Source: DSOS01 sp035286585 (GTDB taxonomy: Bacteria > Chloroflexota > Anaerolineae > Anaerolineales > UBA4823). From it: a stretch of DNA of 64,000 bases. The DNA lies in contig DATEDC010000195.1 of NCBI GenBank assembly GCA_035286585.1, positions 4,506 through 68,505 on the forward strand. Reading direction: 5' to 3'. The number at the start of each line of letters is the position of its first letter. Within the stretch, counting starts at the first letter, position 1. The position numbers and the translations under genes were made by a program. Of the stretch, positions 1 through 8,328 are shown piece after piece. The notes below the pieces were generated by a model. The model saw only the letters and a program-made list of their open reading frames with translations, did no database searches and was not told the origin of the DNA.

Positions 1-950
1 GAGGTCCACATATGTTCCAGCGGCGTGTCACCCTTGGAGTCGATGTAGTCGGTAGAAATTCCCTCGAGCATAAAAATCTTGCGGGTGAGTTCGGATCTTA
101 GCTGGTTGCGCTCGTGAAGTGATGACGAGCGCAAAAAAAGCACCATCAGCCGTTTCAGGCCAACCTCCGGGTTCTGTATTCCAGCAAGGGTATTGTGGTT
201 GGCTTCTGGCAGGAACTCGAACTGGCTCCAGCTCTTCGCAACCTCGCTGATTTGGCCCTTCCATCTGCGCGCGACTGGGGCGAGAATACCCGATCCGATG
301 ACCACAACCAGGCGGTCCATAAGCTGCCCCGCCATGCGCTTGGCGGGATTTTGATGGACCGCCACATCTGCTTTTATGTATGCCTGCTGGGAGCGCATCG
401 CATTGACTGCCTTTTCAAGCTCTGACCCCGGGTCTGGGATCAACCCAAGGCGGGCAAAGGCGCTTAGCAGCAGCCCGAACGAGAATCCAACCGCGGCGCG
501 CGGTTGTCCCTGGTGATCGAATTCCCAGGCAGATGCACCGATTTCCTGCGCCGCGTCTATCAACCAGCCTCCAGTGCTGACAACCAGTAGGCGGCAGCCA
601 CGCTTTTGGGCCTGGTGAAAGGCAGAGAGGGTTTCTTCTGTGTTTCCGGAGTGCGAGGAAGCGATGACCAGGGTAATTTCTCCTTGCGCCCAGGCAGGCA
701 GGTCATAATCGCGCCAGATGAAAACGGGAACCGGGCATATGGTGGCCGCGTACGCTGCCAGAAGATCAGCGCCTATGGCAGATCCACCCATGCCAGAAAT
801 GATAACCCGTTGGATGCCGTCCCAATCCGGCAGGCGCAGGCTATTGCCGAGATTCCAGGCTGTTTCCAACTGCTGAGGCAGCTTATCGATTTCGGCAAGC
901 ATATTTTGGGTATCTATGGTGGAAAAAGATGAATGGTTGTTTAAATCCAT
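1..950 (-). CDS. Bifunctional phosphoglucose/phosphomannose isomerase (C-terminal end outside the window)
   Basis: A cytoplasmic sugar-phosphate isomerase that interconverts glucose-6-P or mannose-6-P with fructose-6-P. The visible 316 residues start at the ATG at 950 (MDLNNHSSFS) and contain two SIS sugar-phosphate-binding domains. The first has SGMGGSAIGADLL and SSHSGNTEETLSAF, the phosphate-binding loop and active-site segment of the archaeal-type PGI/PMI family. The second has the family's FLPEANHNTLAG segment, which carries the catalytic Glu and His. The gene runs off the left edge, so the last few residues are not seen. It lies 8 nt downstream of rsmI on the same strand and is probably translated from the same message. 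A single-specificity SIS isomerase is possible but less likely. Confidence 0.9.
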   Translation of the reverse strand, partial: MDLNNHSSFSTIDTQNMLAEIDKLPQQLETAWNLGNSLRLPDWDGIQRVIISGMGGSAIGADLLAAYAATICPVPVFIWRDYDLPAWAQGEITLVIASSHSGNTEETLSAFHQAQKRGCRLLVVSTGGWLIDAAQEIGASAWEFDHQGQPRAAVGFSFGLLLSAFARLGLIPDPGSELEKAVNAMRSQQAYIKADVAVHQNPAKRMAGQLMDRLVVVIGSGILAPVARRWKGQISEVAKSWSQFEFLPEANHNTLAGIQNPEVGLKRLMVLFLRSSSLHERNQLRSELTRKIFMLEGISTDYIDSKGDTPLEHMWT

Positions 951-958
951 ACGCGTCT

Positions 959-1786
959 CTACCTCGTTTCCAGATCAGTGATCATTTTATAAACTTCACG
1001 ACGTGGCCAGCCCGATTGAGCGGCGACCTCGGCTGCCATCCTGGTGGGAGCTTCCCCGCGGGCAAGCCTGGCTTGCAGCGCTGCCTGCAGCCTGTCGAGC
1101 GACCAGGTCTGCTCGGCTGATCTATTCCCCTCGATCACCAGGGTGAATTCACCGCGCGGCTCCTGAAGAGCCAATCTCTCCCTGGCTTGAGGGATGGTTC
1201 CGTGAAATATCTCTTCGTGGATCTTGGTCAGCTCGCGGGCGACGGCTATTCTCCGCGCCCCGAGAAATATTTCCAGGTCTGCCAGGGAGACCGACAGACG
1301 ATGCGGGGTTTCTAAGAATATCAGGGTAAAAGGCAAGGCGACGATTTTTTCCAATAACTGGTGGCGCTCGGCGGATTTGCGCGGCAAGTAACCCAGGTAA
1401 AGGAAAGCGTCGGTAGGCAGCCCGGAAGCCACCAGCGCGGCGATGGGGGCGCTTGGTCCCGGCACGGGGCTCACCTGGTGACCAGCTTCGATGGCCGCCC
1501 TGACCAATTCATAACCGGGATCGTTCAACCCTGGCGTTCCCGCTTCCGAGACCAGGGCGATGTCCTCCACAGCCAGCTCGGCGAGCAGGGTATCCAATTT
1601 AACCAGCTTATTATGCTCGTGGTAAGAAGTTAGCCGGGCGCGGATGCCATAGTGGGTGAGCAGTTTGCGCGTCTGGCGGGTATCTTCTGCGGCAATGAGG
1701 CGGACCTGCTTCAGCGTGCGTAAAGCCCTGGCGCTGATATCCTCAAGATTGCCTATGGGAGTTGCGACCAGGTATAAAGTGCCCAT
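959..1786 (-). CDS. rsmI: 16S rRNA (cytidine1402-2'-O)-methyltransferase RsmI
   Basis: RsmI methylates the 2'-O-ribose of C1402 in 16S rRNA with S-adenosylmethionine, tuning the ribosomal P site. The 275-residue length is normal. The N-terminal TP-methylase signature MGTLYLVATPIGNLEDIS is intact, followed by AEDTRQTRKLL, SEAGTPGLNDPGYELV and VPGPSAPIAAL, all hallmark RsmI blocks. GEFTLVIEGN lies near the C-terminus. It sits 12 nt downstream of the lipoprotein gene and 8 nt upstream of the sugar isomerase, so all are likely in one operon led by the DUF951 promoter. There is no sign of damage. Confidence 0.96.
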   Translation of the reverse strand: MGTLYLVATPIGNLEDISARALRTLKQVRLIAAEDTRQTRKLLTHYGIRARLTSYHEHNKLVKLDTLLAELAVEDIALVSEAGTPGLNDPGYELVRAAIEAGHQVSPVPGPSAPIAALVASGLPTDAFLYLGYLPRKSAERHQLLEKIVALPFTLIFLETPHRLSVSLADLEIFLGARRIAVARELTKIHEEIFHGTIPQARERLALQEPRGEFTLVIEGNRSAEQTWSLDRLQAALQARLARGEAPTRMAAEVAAQSGWPRREVYKMITDLETR

Positions 1787-1798
1787 GGATTGATCGGA

Positions 1799-2893
1799 TC
1801 ACGGGATCAGCCAGGTAAGGATATCCAGTGTCAGTGAAAAGGTTTCCGCGTTCAAGTTGATCAGGCGCGCTCGTCCAGGTAGACCCTGACCGGTCCGATA
1901 GCACAGATAGCTGCCAATCGGCGTATCTTCGATGACGATTGGAGAGGCAGATAAGCTAGCGGTTTGGCAATTTGTAAACGAAGGCTGGTTCTGGCCGTAA
2001 ATTCCTGCCATCGAATTGCCGAGCGGTAATAAGAGATGTTGACCCTGCTCGTTGTTGGTATAAGATAGATCCTCGCCGCCACTATTGACCTGGTTGGTAT
2101 CCAGGTTTAAATTGTCGCCGACCTGCAGAGTGATCGGTCCGCTGACCAAAACAGCAGGAGTGGAGGTGGCTGTCGGGCTGGGGGTGGGTGTTTGCGGGGT
2201 CGAGGTTGGCGTAGAAGTCTGAACGACAACGATGCGCACCCAGAATGGAGCGCTTCCGCTGGGACCAATGCCAAACAATGCATTGCTGGCGTTCCTTAAT
2301 TTCCAGTTTCCCTGGTACTTGCCAGCCGACGCGGGCGCGATCATATCAACGGCGATATCAATACTTTGCCCGGGCGCGACCTCACCGGGAAGTGGAACGC
2401 TGGCAGGGGCGCCCATTGGCTCTCCCGAGAAGAAAGCGATGGCATAGCTTCTCGTCCAGATGCAGGTGCCCACATTTTGCAAGCGCCAGATCTTGGTGAA
2501 AAGCTGGTTAGGCTGCATGTCGGTATCATCCGGGATGGTCACATCGATCGGATTGCCGGGGGCAGCCTGGTCGCAAAGGCTATCCGGAGTAGAAGTTGAC
2601 CGGGGTGGATTTGGTGTGGAGGTGACGCCCCCCGTTGGGGTCGGTGTTGCCGGGGTCTCGCTGGCGAGTTGGTCGGGCACAGTGGGGGTGGTCGTCGAGC
2701 CCTGGGCAGTCAGTTTGAAAGACTCGGTCAGGCGCGCTTCGACCGTCTGGTAAGCCTGGGTGACGTTCAATGCAGGGGTCAGATCTCCAGCCGAACTGGG
2801 ATAATTGCAACCGGCGATGATCACTCCACCCAAAGCTGCCAGCAGGACAACAAACATCTTCGTGATATCAGTCCGTTTGATGATGGCGTTCAA
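1799..2893 (-). CDS. Lipoprotein with NBR1-type Ig-like domain
   Basis: A 364-residue exported lipoprotein of unknown function. A membrane segment is followed by the lipobox IIAGC (Cys29). Residues about 65-110 are a Thr/Pro-rich linker. Residues about 115-227 form a domain with the NBR1 next-to-BRCA1 Ig-like pattern: F-T-K-I-W-R-L-Q-N-V-G-T-C-I-W, then GNWKLRN and PFWVRIVV, with spaced tryptophans. A second Thr/Pro linker (about 229-252) leads to a C-terminal domain I do not recognise. In bacteria this Ig fold is found in cell-surface proteins. The reading frame overlaps the upstream glycosyltransferase by 26 nt, suggesting translational coupling. A role in envelope architecture or carbohydrate contact is inference only. 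Confidence 0.82.
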   Translation of the reverse strand: MNAIIKRTDITKMFVVLLAALGGVIIAGCNYPSSAGDLTPALNVTQAYQTVEARLTESFKLTAQGSTTTPTVPDQLASETPATPTPTGGVTSTPNPPRSTSTPDSLCDQAAPGNPIDVTIPDDTDMQPNQLFTKIWRLQNVGTCIWTRSYAIAFFSGEPMGAPASVPLPGEVAPGQSIDIAVDMIAPASAGKYQGNWKLRNASNALFGIGPSGSAPFWVRIVVVQTSTPTSTPQTPTPSPTATSTPAVLVSGPITLQVGDNLNLDTNQVNSGGEDLSYTNNEQGQHLLLPLGNSMAGIYGQNQPSFTNCQTASLSASPIVIEDTPIGSYLCYRTGQGLPGRARLINLNAETFSLTLDILTWLIP

Positions 2894-4046
2894 GGTGTTC
2901 TGCCTGTTTGGGGTATCTACCCCTCACTCTTTCAACCAGAATGCGGGCAATCTGGCGCGCAGCCTGAGGCCGCGCCAGGCGCTGACAATTGATACGCGCC
3001 TGTTCGAGTTCGTCCGGATGGTCAATCCAGAACCGCAGCGCGGCCACCATTTCACTCACCTGAGGCGCCCAAATGCCTGCCCCCTCAGAAGTGATAAAAG
3101 AGACATTGCCGCTTTCCTGACCAGGCAAGTGGCTGTAGAGCATCATCGGCAGACCGGCGTTCAGCGCCTCGCTGATCGTCCCTGGCCCCGCCTTGGTCAC
3201 GAGAACATCGGCGGCTTGCATGAAATCCGGCATCTCACGCACGAAGCCATAGATAAAGGTGGGGATAGGCCACTTGCGCGCTTCCAGCCGGGTTTTTAGC
3301 CCCTGGTTGCGCCCTGCGATCACAATCAGGGCGATGGGCAGGCCAGCCTCGGCGATGGCCAGGGCGGTCTTTTCTATTGGACCCATCCCTTCGCTGCCTC
3401 CGACCAGCAGGACGAGCCGACGGTCGGCAGGCCATCCATATCGGGACCTCAGGTCGAGCTGGCTTCTGGCAGGCTGGCAAAAACGATCCGCAACCGGTAG
3501 CCCGGTGACCTGGATGATCTCCGGCTTGAGTCCGTAGTGCAGCGCCCGCAGCCGGGCGTTCTCAGTGGGCACCAGGCACAGGTCGGTAAGCGGATGATAC
3601 CAAAAGGCATGAGTTGAAACCAGGTCTGTCACCACCGTGATGATCGGCGGTCTGGGTGTACCCAAAGCCCGGATTACCGGTCCAGTAGCCAGTGGATGAA
3701 GGGTAACGATGATATCGCTGGGGTGTTGAGAGACCAAATCGCGAATAGCATGGCGCACATAAGGCCAGGCGCTTGCCATCAGCAAGCGAACTCTACGGCG
3801 ACCATTGCTCATGTGATATCCCAGTCCCCATACTCGAGGCAGGCGCACCATGCTGGGATATAACTCGGGCATGCGATTTAAAGGTACCGGGGCGATTTTA
3901 AATATATCCACCATCTCAGTGCGGATCGAATCCCCGTATTCCAGATGCAGGGCTTCGATAATCGCCTCGGCTGCGCTGCGGTGTCCACCTCCTGTATCAG
4001 AGAACAGAAAGAGTATTTTTCGAGTGTCAGGAGGCGGGCTCGGCAT
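2868..4046 (-). CDS. MGDG synthase/MurG-type glycosyltransferase (diacylglycerol glycosyltransferase family)
   Basis: A family GT28 glycosyltransferase of about 392 residues, related to monogalactosyldiacylglycerol synthase and UgtP. These transfer a sugar from a nucleotide donor to diacylglycerol on the inner face of the membrane. The N-terminal MGDG-synthase block has LFLFSDTGGGHRSAAEA. The C-terminal half has the nucleotide-sugar site VTKAGPGTISEAL and the following LPGQESGN. I chose the ATG at 4046 (MPSPPPDTRK) because an upstream in-frame ATG at 4085 would extend the overlap with the DUF951 gene from 20 to 59 nt. The 3' end overlaps the lipoprotein gene by 26 nt. The sugar donor and exact lipid acceptor cannot be read from sequence. 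A role in glycolipid synthesis is the best guess. Confidence 0.85.
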   Translation of the reverse strand: MPSPPPDTRKILFLFSDTGGGHRSAAEAIIEALHLEYGDSIRTEMVDIFKIAPVPLNRMPELYPSMVRLPRVWGLGYHMSNGRRRVRLLMASAWPYVRHAIRDLVSQHPSDIIVTLHPLATGPVIRALGTPRPPIITVVTDLVSTHAFWYHPLTDLCLVPTENARLRALHYGLKPEIIQVTGLPVADRFCQPARSQLDLRSRYGWPADRRLVLLVGGSEGMGPIEKTALAIAEAGLPIALIVIAGRNQGLKTRLEARKWPIPTFIYGFVREMPDFMQAADVLVTKAGPGTISEALNAGLPMMLYSHLPGQESGNVSFITSEGAGIWAPQVSEMVAALRFWIDHPDELEQARINCQRLARPQAARQIARILVERVRGRYPKQAEHLERHHQTD

Positions 4047-4236
4047 CGGTTTTTTTCGGTAGTAGCGTTTTGAGCCGGCGGGCAAGTTCTCTGCGGGTCA
4101 GCAGAACCCGGCGTTCGCAGCGCAAACACTGCAGGCCAATATCAGCCCCTAACCGCACGATTTTCCATTCGTAGCTGCCGCATGGATGTGGCTTGCGCAA
4201 TCGCACCAGGTCGTCTAAGTTCAGCTCTGGGAGCAT
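4027..4236 (-). CDS. DUF951 family protein
   Basis: A 69-residue cytoplasmic protein of the DUF951 (YyzM-like) family, widespread in Firmicutes and Chloroflexota and of unknown function. The family core is fully visible: DDLVRLRKPHPCGSYEWKIV, then RLGADIGLQCLRCERRVLLT, giving the conserved HPCG and a C-x2-C pair that may bind metal or nucleic acid. It is the first gene of the minus-strand run and overlaps the glycosyltransferase start. A near-perfect extended -10 box ends 6 nt before its ATG, so it is probably translated from a leaderless mRNA. Confidence 0.93.
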   Translation of the reverse strand: MLPELNLDDLVRLRKPHPCGSYEWKIVRLGADIGLQCLRCERRVLLTRRELARRLKTLLPKKTDAEPAS

Positions 4237-4242
4237 GGAGGC

Positions 4243-4251
4243 ATTATAACA
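4243..4251 (-). promoter_or_regulatory. Extended -10 promoter (TGTTATAAT), probably leaderless
   Basis: On the minus strand TGTTATAAT ends six bases before the DUF951 ATG at 4236. With normal -10 to +1 spacing, transcription would begin at or next to the A of the start codon. No Shine-Dalgarno sequence fits between. No good -35 is present, consistent with an extended -10. Confidence 0.7.
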
Positions 4252-4343
4252 CGAGGCATTCTAGGGATAATGCACGAACACACACTCATAAACCGGGGTT
4301 GGGCATGAGAAATCCTGTGGCAGGCATGCAGGACAGGCCGGGA

Positions 4344-4352
4344 TGGTATAAT
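4344..4352 (+). promoter_or_regulatory. Extended -10 promoter of the M50/HD pair
   Basis: TGGTATAAT lies 21 nt before the M50 ATG at 4374, followed by an AAAGGA ribosome-binding site. It is back-to-back with the DUF951 promoter, about 95 bp away, in one divergent intergenic region. Confidence 0.65.
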
Positions 4353-4373
4353 CTGCCCCGAAAGGAAAAATAA

Positions 4374-5018
4374 ATGCTGGATTTAGATCCATCGACGCTG
4401 ATTTCGCACTTCTTTGTCCTGGTGACCGCTTTTTCGGTGCATGAATTTGCCCATGCCTGGACCGCAAATTACTTTGGCGATAATACCCCGCGCCTGCATG
4501 GGCGGTTAACCTTGAATCCGCTCTCGCATCTGGATCCCATCGGCTCGCTGTTACTGCTGGTGGCTGGCTTTGGATGGGCTAAACCGGTCCCGGTGAACCC
4601 CTACGCGCTGCGCCAGCGCTCCCCGGCGGCGTTGATGTGGGTGTCGATTGCCGGGCCAATGTCCAACTTGTTCCTGGCGATCCTGGCAGCCATCCCTTTC
4701 CGTCTGGACGTGCTCTCGGTTTTCGATGCCCAGTTTGCCCTATTTACCAGCAGCGACCATTTCTTGCCAACCTTGCCGCAGCTTTTATATGTTTTCATCT
4801 ATACGAATTTACTGTTGATGCTGTTCAACCTGCTGCCGATCGCACCCCTGGATGGCGATAAAATCGCCGATTATTTTTTCCCTCCAGCCTGGGGGCGCGC
4901 CTTGGAGGTCATTCGTCCTTTTGGCCCGCTGATCTTGCTGGCGGTGGTATTCCTCGGAGTTCTTCCCTATATTATCTCTCCACCCCTTGCGCTACTGATG
5001 GGGTTGTTGGTGGGATGA
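4374..5018 (+). CDS. Site-2 protease family (M50) membrane metalloprotease
   Basis: A 214-residue polytopic membrane protein of the M50 family (short SpoIVFB/Rv-type S2P). These zinc proteases cleave transmembrane segments of their substrates. The zinc motif HEFAH is at residues 23-27 inside the first hydrophobic segment. The third ligand region, [12 protein letters not shown], supplies Asp160 late in the protein, and [14 protein letters not shown] is the usual family segment between them. The start is supported by AAAGGA 8 nt upstream. The stop overlaps the next ATG (ATGA), so the HD protein is translationally coupled. Substrate unknown. Confidence 0.92.
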   Translation: MLDLDPSTLISHFFVLVTAFSVHEFAHAWTANYFGDNTPRLHGRLTLNPLSHLDPIGSLLLLVAGFGWAKPVPVNPYALRQRSPAALMWVSIAGPMSNLFLAILAAIPFRLDVLSVFDAQFALFTSSDHFLPTLPQLLYVFIYTNLLLMLFNLLPIAPLDGDKIADYFFPPAWGRALEVIRPFGPLILLAVVFLGVLPYIISPPLALLMGLLVG

Positions 5019-5557
5019 TATTCAAGCGGATCAGCCACCGGGTACGGCAGTTTTGGAACGCCCTGTATGCCCGCCCAGCCCGCAGCGATCTCGAGGTGGC
5101 GTTCTCGATCCTGACTCCAGAACAAATGACCTTGTTTCTTCAATTGCAGCCCAGCGAGCAAGCCCATAGCCTGTCTGTTCTCAAGAGACTGGCGCAGGAC
5201 AAGCATACCAACCTGGAGGATAAGAATCGGGATTTAATGGTCGCAGCCCTTCTGCATGACGTAGGGAAAACCCTCCATCCCATTCACGTATGGGAGCGGG
5301 TCTTGATCGTGTTGTCGAAGGCCCTGTTCCGCGGGCGGGTCAGGCAGTGGGGGAGCGGTGAGCCAGCGGGGTGGCGGCGAGTATTTGTGATCGCTGAGCG
5401 GCATCCTGAGTGGGGGGCGCGGCTTGCGGCTCAAGCAGGCGCTTCTCGGCTGGCGGCGGAGTTAATTCGCCAGCATCAAAACCAAAACACAGATAAATCA
5501 GTAGATATGTTTAACGGTCTATTGCATCGACTGCAAGCAGCCGACCAGGATAGTTGA
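5015..5557 (+). CDS. HD domain protein (putative phosphohydrolase)
   Basis: A 180-residue cytoplasmic HD-superfamily protein. The metal-binding pattern is visible as His51, then LLHDVGKTLHP with His81-Asp82, followed by ERHPEWGARLAAQAG and LIRQHQ as the later ligands. HD proteins of this size hydrolyse phosphoesters or nucleotides, but the substrate is not evident. It overlaps the M50 stop by 4 nt, so the two are made together. In other bacteria such pairs have no firmly assigned role that I can name. Confidence 0.85.
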   Translation: MIFKRISHRVRQFWNALYARPARSDLEVAFSILTPEQMTLFLQLQPSEQAHSLSVLKRLAQDKHTNLEDKNRDLMVAALLHDVGKTLHPIHVWERVLIVLSKALFRGRVRQWGSGEPAGWRRVFVIAERHPEWGARLAAQAGASRLAAELIRQHQNQNTDKSVDMFNGLLHRLQAADQDS

Positions 5558-5597
5558 TGCTGCTCGCGCTCTGTAGGCCAAGCATATGATCAAGCAG

Positions 5598-5637
5598 GAG
5601 ATTGCCACAGCGGCAAAGAACGCCGCTTCGCAATGAC
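5598..5637. repeat. Palindromic REP/MITE-like element
   Basis: The segment has an outer pair ATTGC...GCAAT and an inner pair GCGGC...GCCGC around a seven-base loop, flanked by GAG and GACC. Short hairpins with GAGATTGC and GCAATGAC ends occur as dispersed repeats in many bacterial genomes (general knowledge). Only this one copy was noticed here. It lies just before the tyrA-like gene. Confidence 0.45.
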
Positions 5638-5662
5638 CGTTTTATCAATAGAGGATGTGAGC

Positions 5663-6664
5663 ATGGCGATTCAGATCACGATTGTAGGTTTGGGTCAAAT
5701 CGGGGCTTCTATCGGCCTGGCGTTGGCGCAGCGCGCCGAAATGTTCGATCGAGTTGGGCATGATCGAGATATGGACATCGCCCGCAAAGCGCAGAAATTG
5801 GGTGCCGTAGACCGGGTCTCGCTCAATTTGCCTGCTGCGGTACGAAATGCGGATATCGTCATTCTGTCTTTGCCCATGGACCAAATCCAGGAGAGCCTCT
5901 CATTGATCGCTTCCGACTTAAAAGAGGATGTAGTCCTGCTCGACACTGCCCCGGTCAAGGAAGTGGTGACCGCCTGGGTTGGAGAGCTGCTGCCGGAAAA
6001 GCGGCATTACGTTGGCCTGACCCCAGTGATCAATCCGGCTTACCTGCACGGAGTGAATTCGGGGCTGGACGCAGCCCGAGCAGATTTATTCCACAAAGGT
6101 ATGCTGGCGATTGTGGCTCCACCGCGCACCGCCCCCGAAGCGATAAAATTGAGCGCTGACCTGGCTCGGATGCTCGGCGCAGAACCGTTCTTTGCAGATC
6201 CGAGCGAAATCGATGGTTTGATGGCGGCGACGCATACCGTGCCTGAACTTTTATCCGCTGCCCTGCTCAATGCGACCGTCGATCAACCAGGTTGGAGAGA
6301 GGGGCGCAAGATAGCCGGGCGATTCTATGCGGAAATGACCAGCCCAAGCATGCAGATGAGCGATCCCATGGCGCTCAGCAGGACTGCATTATTGAACCGA
6401 GAGAATATTATCCGCAGAATAGATGGCTTAATCGCTGCCTTACAGGCGATTCGCAACGACATCGACAATGAGGATGGAGCTGCACTTGAAGGCCGATTGG
6501 AGCGCGCCAGGACAGGTCGAATTTTGTGGTGGCAGCAGCGCCAGGCAGCCGATTGGGCAGCAGAAGAGATGTCGAATGCCTATGCCGAAGTCCAGAGCGG
6601 ATCAGAGATTTTCGGGCGGCTGCTGGGGCTGGGGCGCAAGCGAAAGCCAAAAACGGGCAAGTGA
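5663..6664 (+). CDS. tyrA: Prephenate dehydrogenase family protein (TyrA)
   Basis: A NAD(P)-dependent dehydrogenase of tyrosine biosynthesis that oxidatively decarboxylates prephenate (or arogenate). The Rossmann motif GLGQIGASIGLAL lies at the N-terminus, and the helical dimerisation domain contains MAATHTVPELLSAALL, which carries the family His. The ATG at 5663 is preferred over the one at 5633 because GAGG sits 8 nt before it and the protein then begins directly at the Rossmann strand (MAIQITIVGLGQ). This gives 333 residues. The last 70 or so residues form a charged tail not typical of short TyrA. Substrate preference is not determinable. kbl follows 11 nt downstream. Confidence 0.85.
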   Translation: MAIQITIVGLGQIGASIGLALAQRAEMFDRVGHDRDMDIARKAQKLGAVDRVSLNLPAAVRNADIVILSLPMDQIQESLSLIASDLKEDVVLLDTAPVKEVVTAWVGELLPEKRHYVGLTPVINPAYLHGVNSGLDAARADLFHKGMLAIVAPPRTAPEAIKLSADLARMLGAEPFFADPSEIDGLMAATHTVPELLSAALLNATVDQPGWREGRKIAGRFYAEMTSPSMQMSDPMALSRTALLNRENIIRRIDGLIAALQAIRNDIDNEDGAALEGRLERARTGRILWWQQRQAADWAAEEMSNAYAEVQSGSEIFGRLLGLGRKRKPKTGK

Positions 6665-6675
6665 GGAGCCAGAGA

Positions 6676-7860
6676 ATGGCGGATAAATTGCATTGGTTAG
6701 CTGAAGAACTGCATAACTTGAAGGAAGCGGGGTTATACAACCGGATTCGCACGCTCGATTCGCCGCAGGGAGCCTGGCTGCGTGTGGATGGCAGGCAGGT
6801 GCTCAATTTTTGCTCGAATAATTACCTGGGATTGGCAAACCACCCTCGCCTGGCGCAGAGCGCCAAACAGGCGGTAGATCAGTATGGGGTCGGCCCGGCA
6901 GCGGTGAGAACCATCGCAGGCACCATGTATCTTCACGTGCAGCTCGAGGAGCGCATGGCCACCTTCAAGGGCGTGGAAGCCGCGATCACATTCCAATCCG
7001 GGTTCAACGCCAACCTGGGGACGATACCCGCGCTGGTGGGCAAAGCGGACGTAATATTTTCAGATGAGTTCAATCACGCCAGCATCATCGACGGCAGCCG
7101 CCTCTCCGGGTCGCAAATCGTGCGCTACAACCACTGCGATCCAGCCGACCTGGAAAGAGCGCTGGAGCAGCACCGCTCGAAATTCCCGCGCGCCCTGGTA
7201 GTGACCGATGGGGTGTTCAGCATGGATGGCGACGTGGCCCCATTAGATAAGATCTATGAAGTTACGCAGCGTTTCCAGTCCATCCTGATGGTGGATGACG
7301 CCCATGGGGAGGGTGTGCTTGGCAGGGGAGGCCGCGGGATCGTGGATCATTTTGGGCTGCATGGCAAAGTGGATGTGGAGGTGGGAACCTTATCGAAGGC
7401 TTTTGGCGTTGTCGGGGGCGTTGTCGCCGGCAACCCGCTGGTGATTGAGTGGTTGAGGCAGCGCGGCCGACCGTTTTTATTCTCCTCAGCCATGACCGTT
7501 CCCGATGTCGCCGCGTGCCTCACTGCGATCGATATTCTTGAAGAATCCACTGAGCTGGTGGATAGGTTGTGGGAAAACACTCGCTACTTCAAGCAGGAAA
7601 TGGAGCGCCTGGGCTTTAATACTGGGCAGAGCGTAACCCCGATAACACCGATCATGCTAGGCGAGGCGCCCCTGGCTCAGCAGTTCAGCCAGGAGCTGTT
7701 TGATAATAATGTCTTTGCGATGGCGATCGGTTTTCCCACCGTGCCGCGCAGCAAAGCCAGAATCCGGGTCATGATCTCAGCGGCCCACCAGCGAGAGGAT
7801 CTGGAACGAGGCCTGGAGGCATTCGCGCGGGTTGGACAGAAGCTGGGTGTGATTGCCTGA
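6676..7860 (+). CDS. kbl: Glycine C-acetyltransferase / 2-amino-3-ketobutyrate CoA ligase
   Basis: A PLP-dependent alpha-oxoamine synthase, 394 residues. It cleaves 2-amino-3-ketobutyrate with CoA to glycine and acetyl-CoA (threonine degradation). The PLP lysine is Lys241 in VGTLSKAFGVVGG. Also present are GPAAVRTIAGT, SDEFNHASIIDG, VTDGVFSMDGD and VDDAHGEGVLGRGGRG. The Shine-Dalgarno GAGGAG, 7 nt before the ATG at 6676, fixes the start and rules out the longer frame from 6526. The whole length resembles Bacillus-type Kbl. 8-amino-7-oxononanoate synthase (BioF) is the main alternative, but no other biotin gene is nearby. Confidence 0.88.
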   Translation: MADKLHWLAEELHNLKEAGLYNRIRTLDSPQGAWLRVDGRQVLNFCSNNYLGLANHPRLAQSAKQAVDQYGVGPAAVRTIAGTMYLHVQLEERMATFKGVEAAITFQSGFNANLGTIPALVGKADVIFSDEFNHASIIDGSRLSGSQIVRYNHCDPADLERALEQHRSKFPRALVVTDGVFSMDGDVAPLDKIYEVTQRFQSILMVDDAHGEGVLGRGGRGIVDHFGLHGKVDVEVGTLSKAFGVVGGVVAGNPLVIEWLRQRGRPFLFSSAMTVPDVAACLTAIDILEESTELVDRLWENTRYFKQEMERLGFNTGQSVTPITPIMLGEAPLAQQFSQELFDNNVFAMAIGFPTVPRSKARIRVMISAAHQREDLERGLEAFARVGQKLGVIA

Positions 7861-7879
7861 TGACCCCAGGCAGCAAAAT

Positions 7880-7914
7880 CGGGTTGGGACATAGCCATCC
7901 TATGCGCCAACCCG
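7880..7914. terminator. Hairpin between convergent genes
   Basis: CGGGTTGG (7880-7887) pairs with CCAACCCG (7907-7914), with an inner CATAG/CTATG stem. It lies between the kbl stop and the stop of the convergent small gene, fitting a bidirectional terminator. No strong T-tract is present. Confidence 0.55.
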
Positions 7915-7945
7915 GTGAATCAAGGAGGATCTGATATGCGGCTGA

Positions 7946-8176
7946 TCAGGCTGGTTCAGAGAAGGGATCGTAGGCAGGGTTGGTGCCTGCCCAAACGCAA
8001 CTGGATCTGCCATCCAGATTGCAAACGAGCGCCCGTGAGCAGCGATGGGCTGTCACCCTGGGTGCCTGTTCGGGGAGCATTTCTGCCGGGAAGGTGACCA
8101 GCGCCTCCATTTCGACTTCTGCGCCCACGTGATGGCAGTAGCGGACTTTGATGGTTTGCCAGGTTCTAAGGGCCAT
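7946..8176 (-). CDS. Small cysteine-containing conserved-type hypothetical protein
   Basis: A 76-residue protein with the pattern MALRTWQTIKVRYCHHVG, then FPAEMLPEQAPRVTAHRC and SCVWAGTNPAYDPF. Four cysteines (14, 46, 52, 60) and a His-His pair could bind a metal such as zinc or an Fe-S cluster. I do not know a named family. The frame is judged real because its composition and ordered Cys spacing look protein-like, while the opposite-strand frame is Arg-rich and featureless. It is transcribed towards kbl, with a hairpin between them. No function is proposed. Confidence 0.6.
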   Translation of the reverse strand: MALRTWQTIKVRYCHHVGAEVEMEALVTFPAEMLPEQAPRVTAHRCSRALVCNLDGRSSCVWAGTNPAYDPFSEPA

Positions 8177-8328
8177 GATTCCTGTCTCAACCTGCCTCTC
8201 AAAAGGATGTACACTTCGAGTATACAGTGAATTTCAAGCCAGGCAAAGTGTCAGGTGTCATACAATAAAGCGGACAAAAAGCGTCGATTAAGATCGGTTC
8301 ACGGACAATAATAACAGGGATATTGAAG

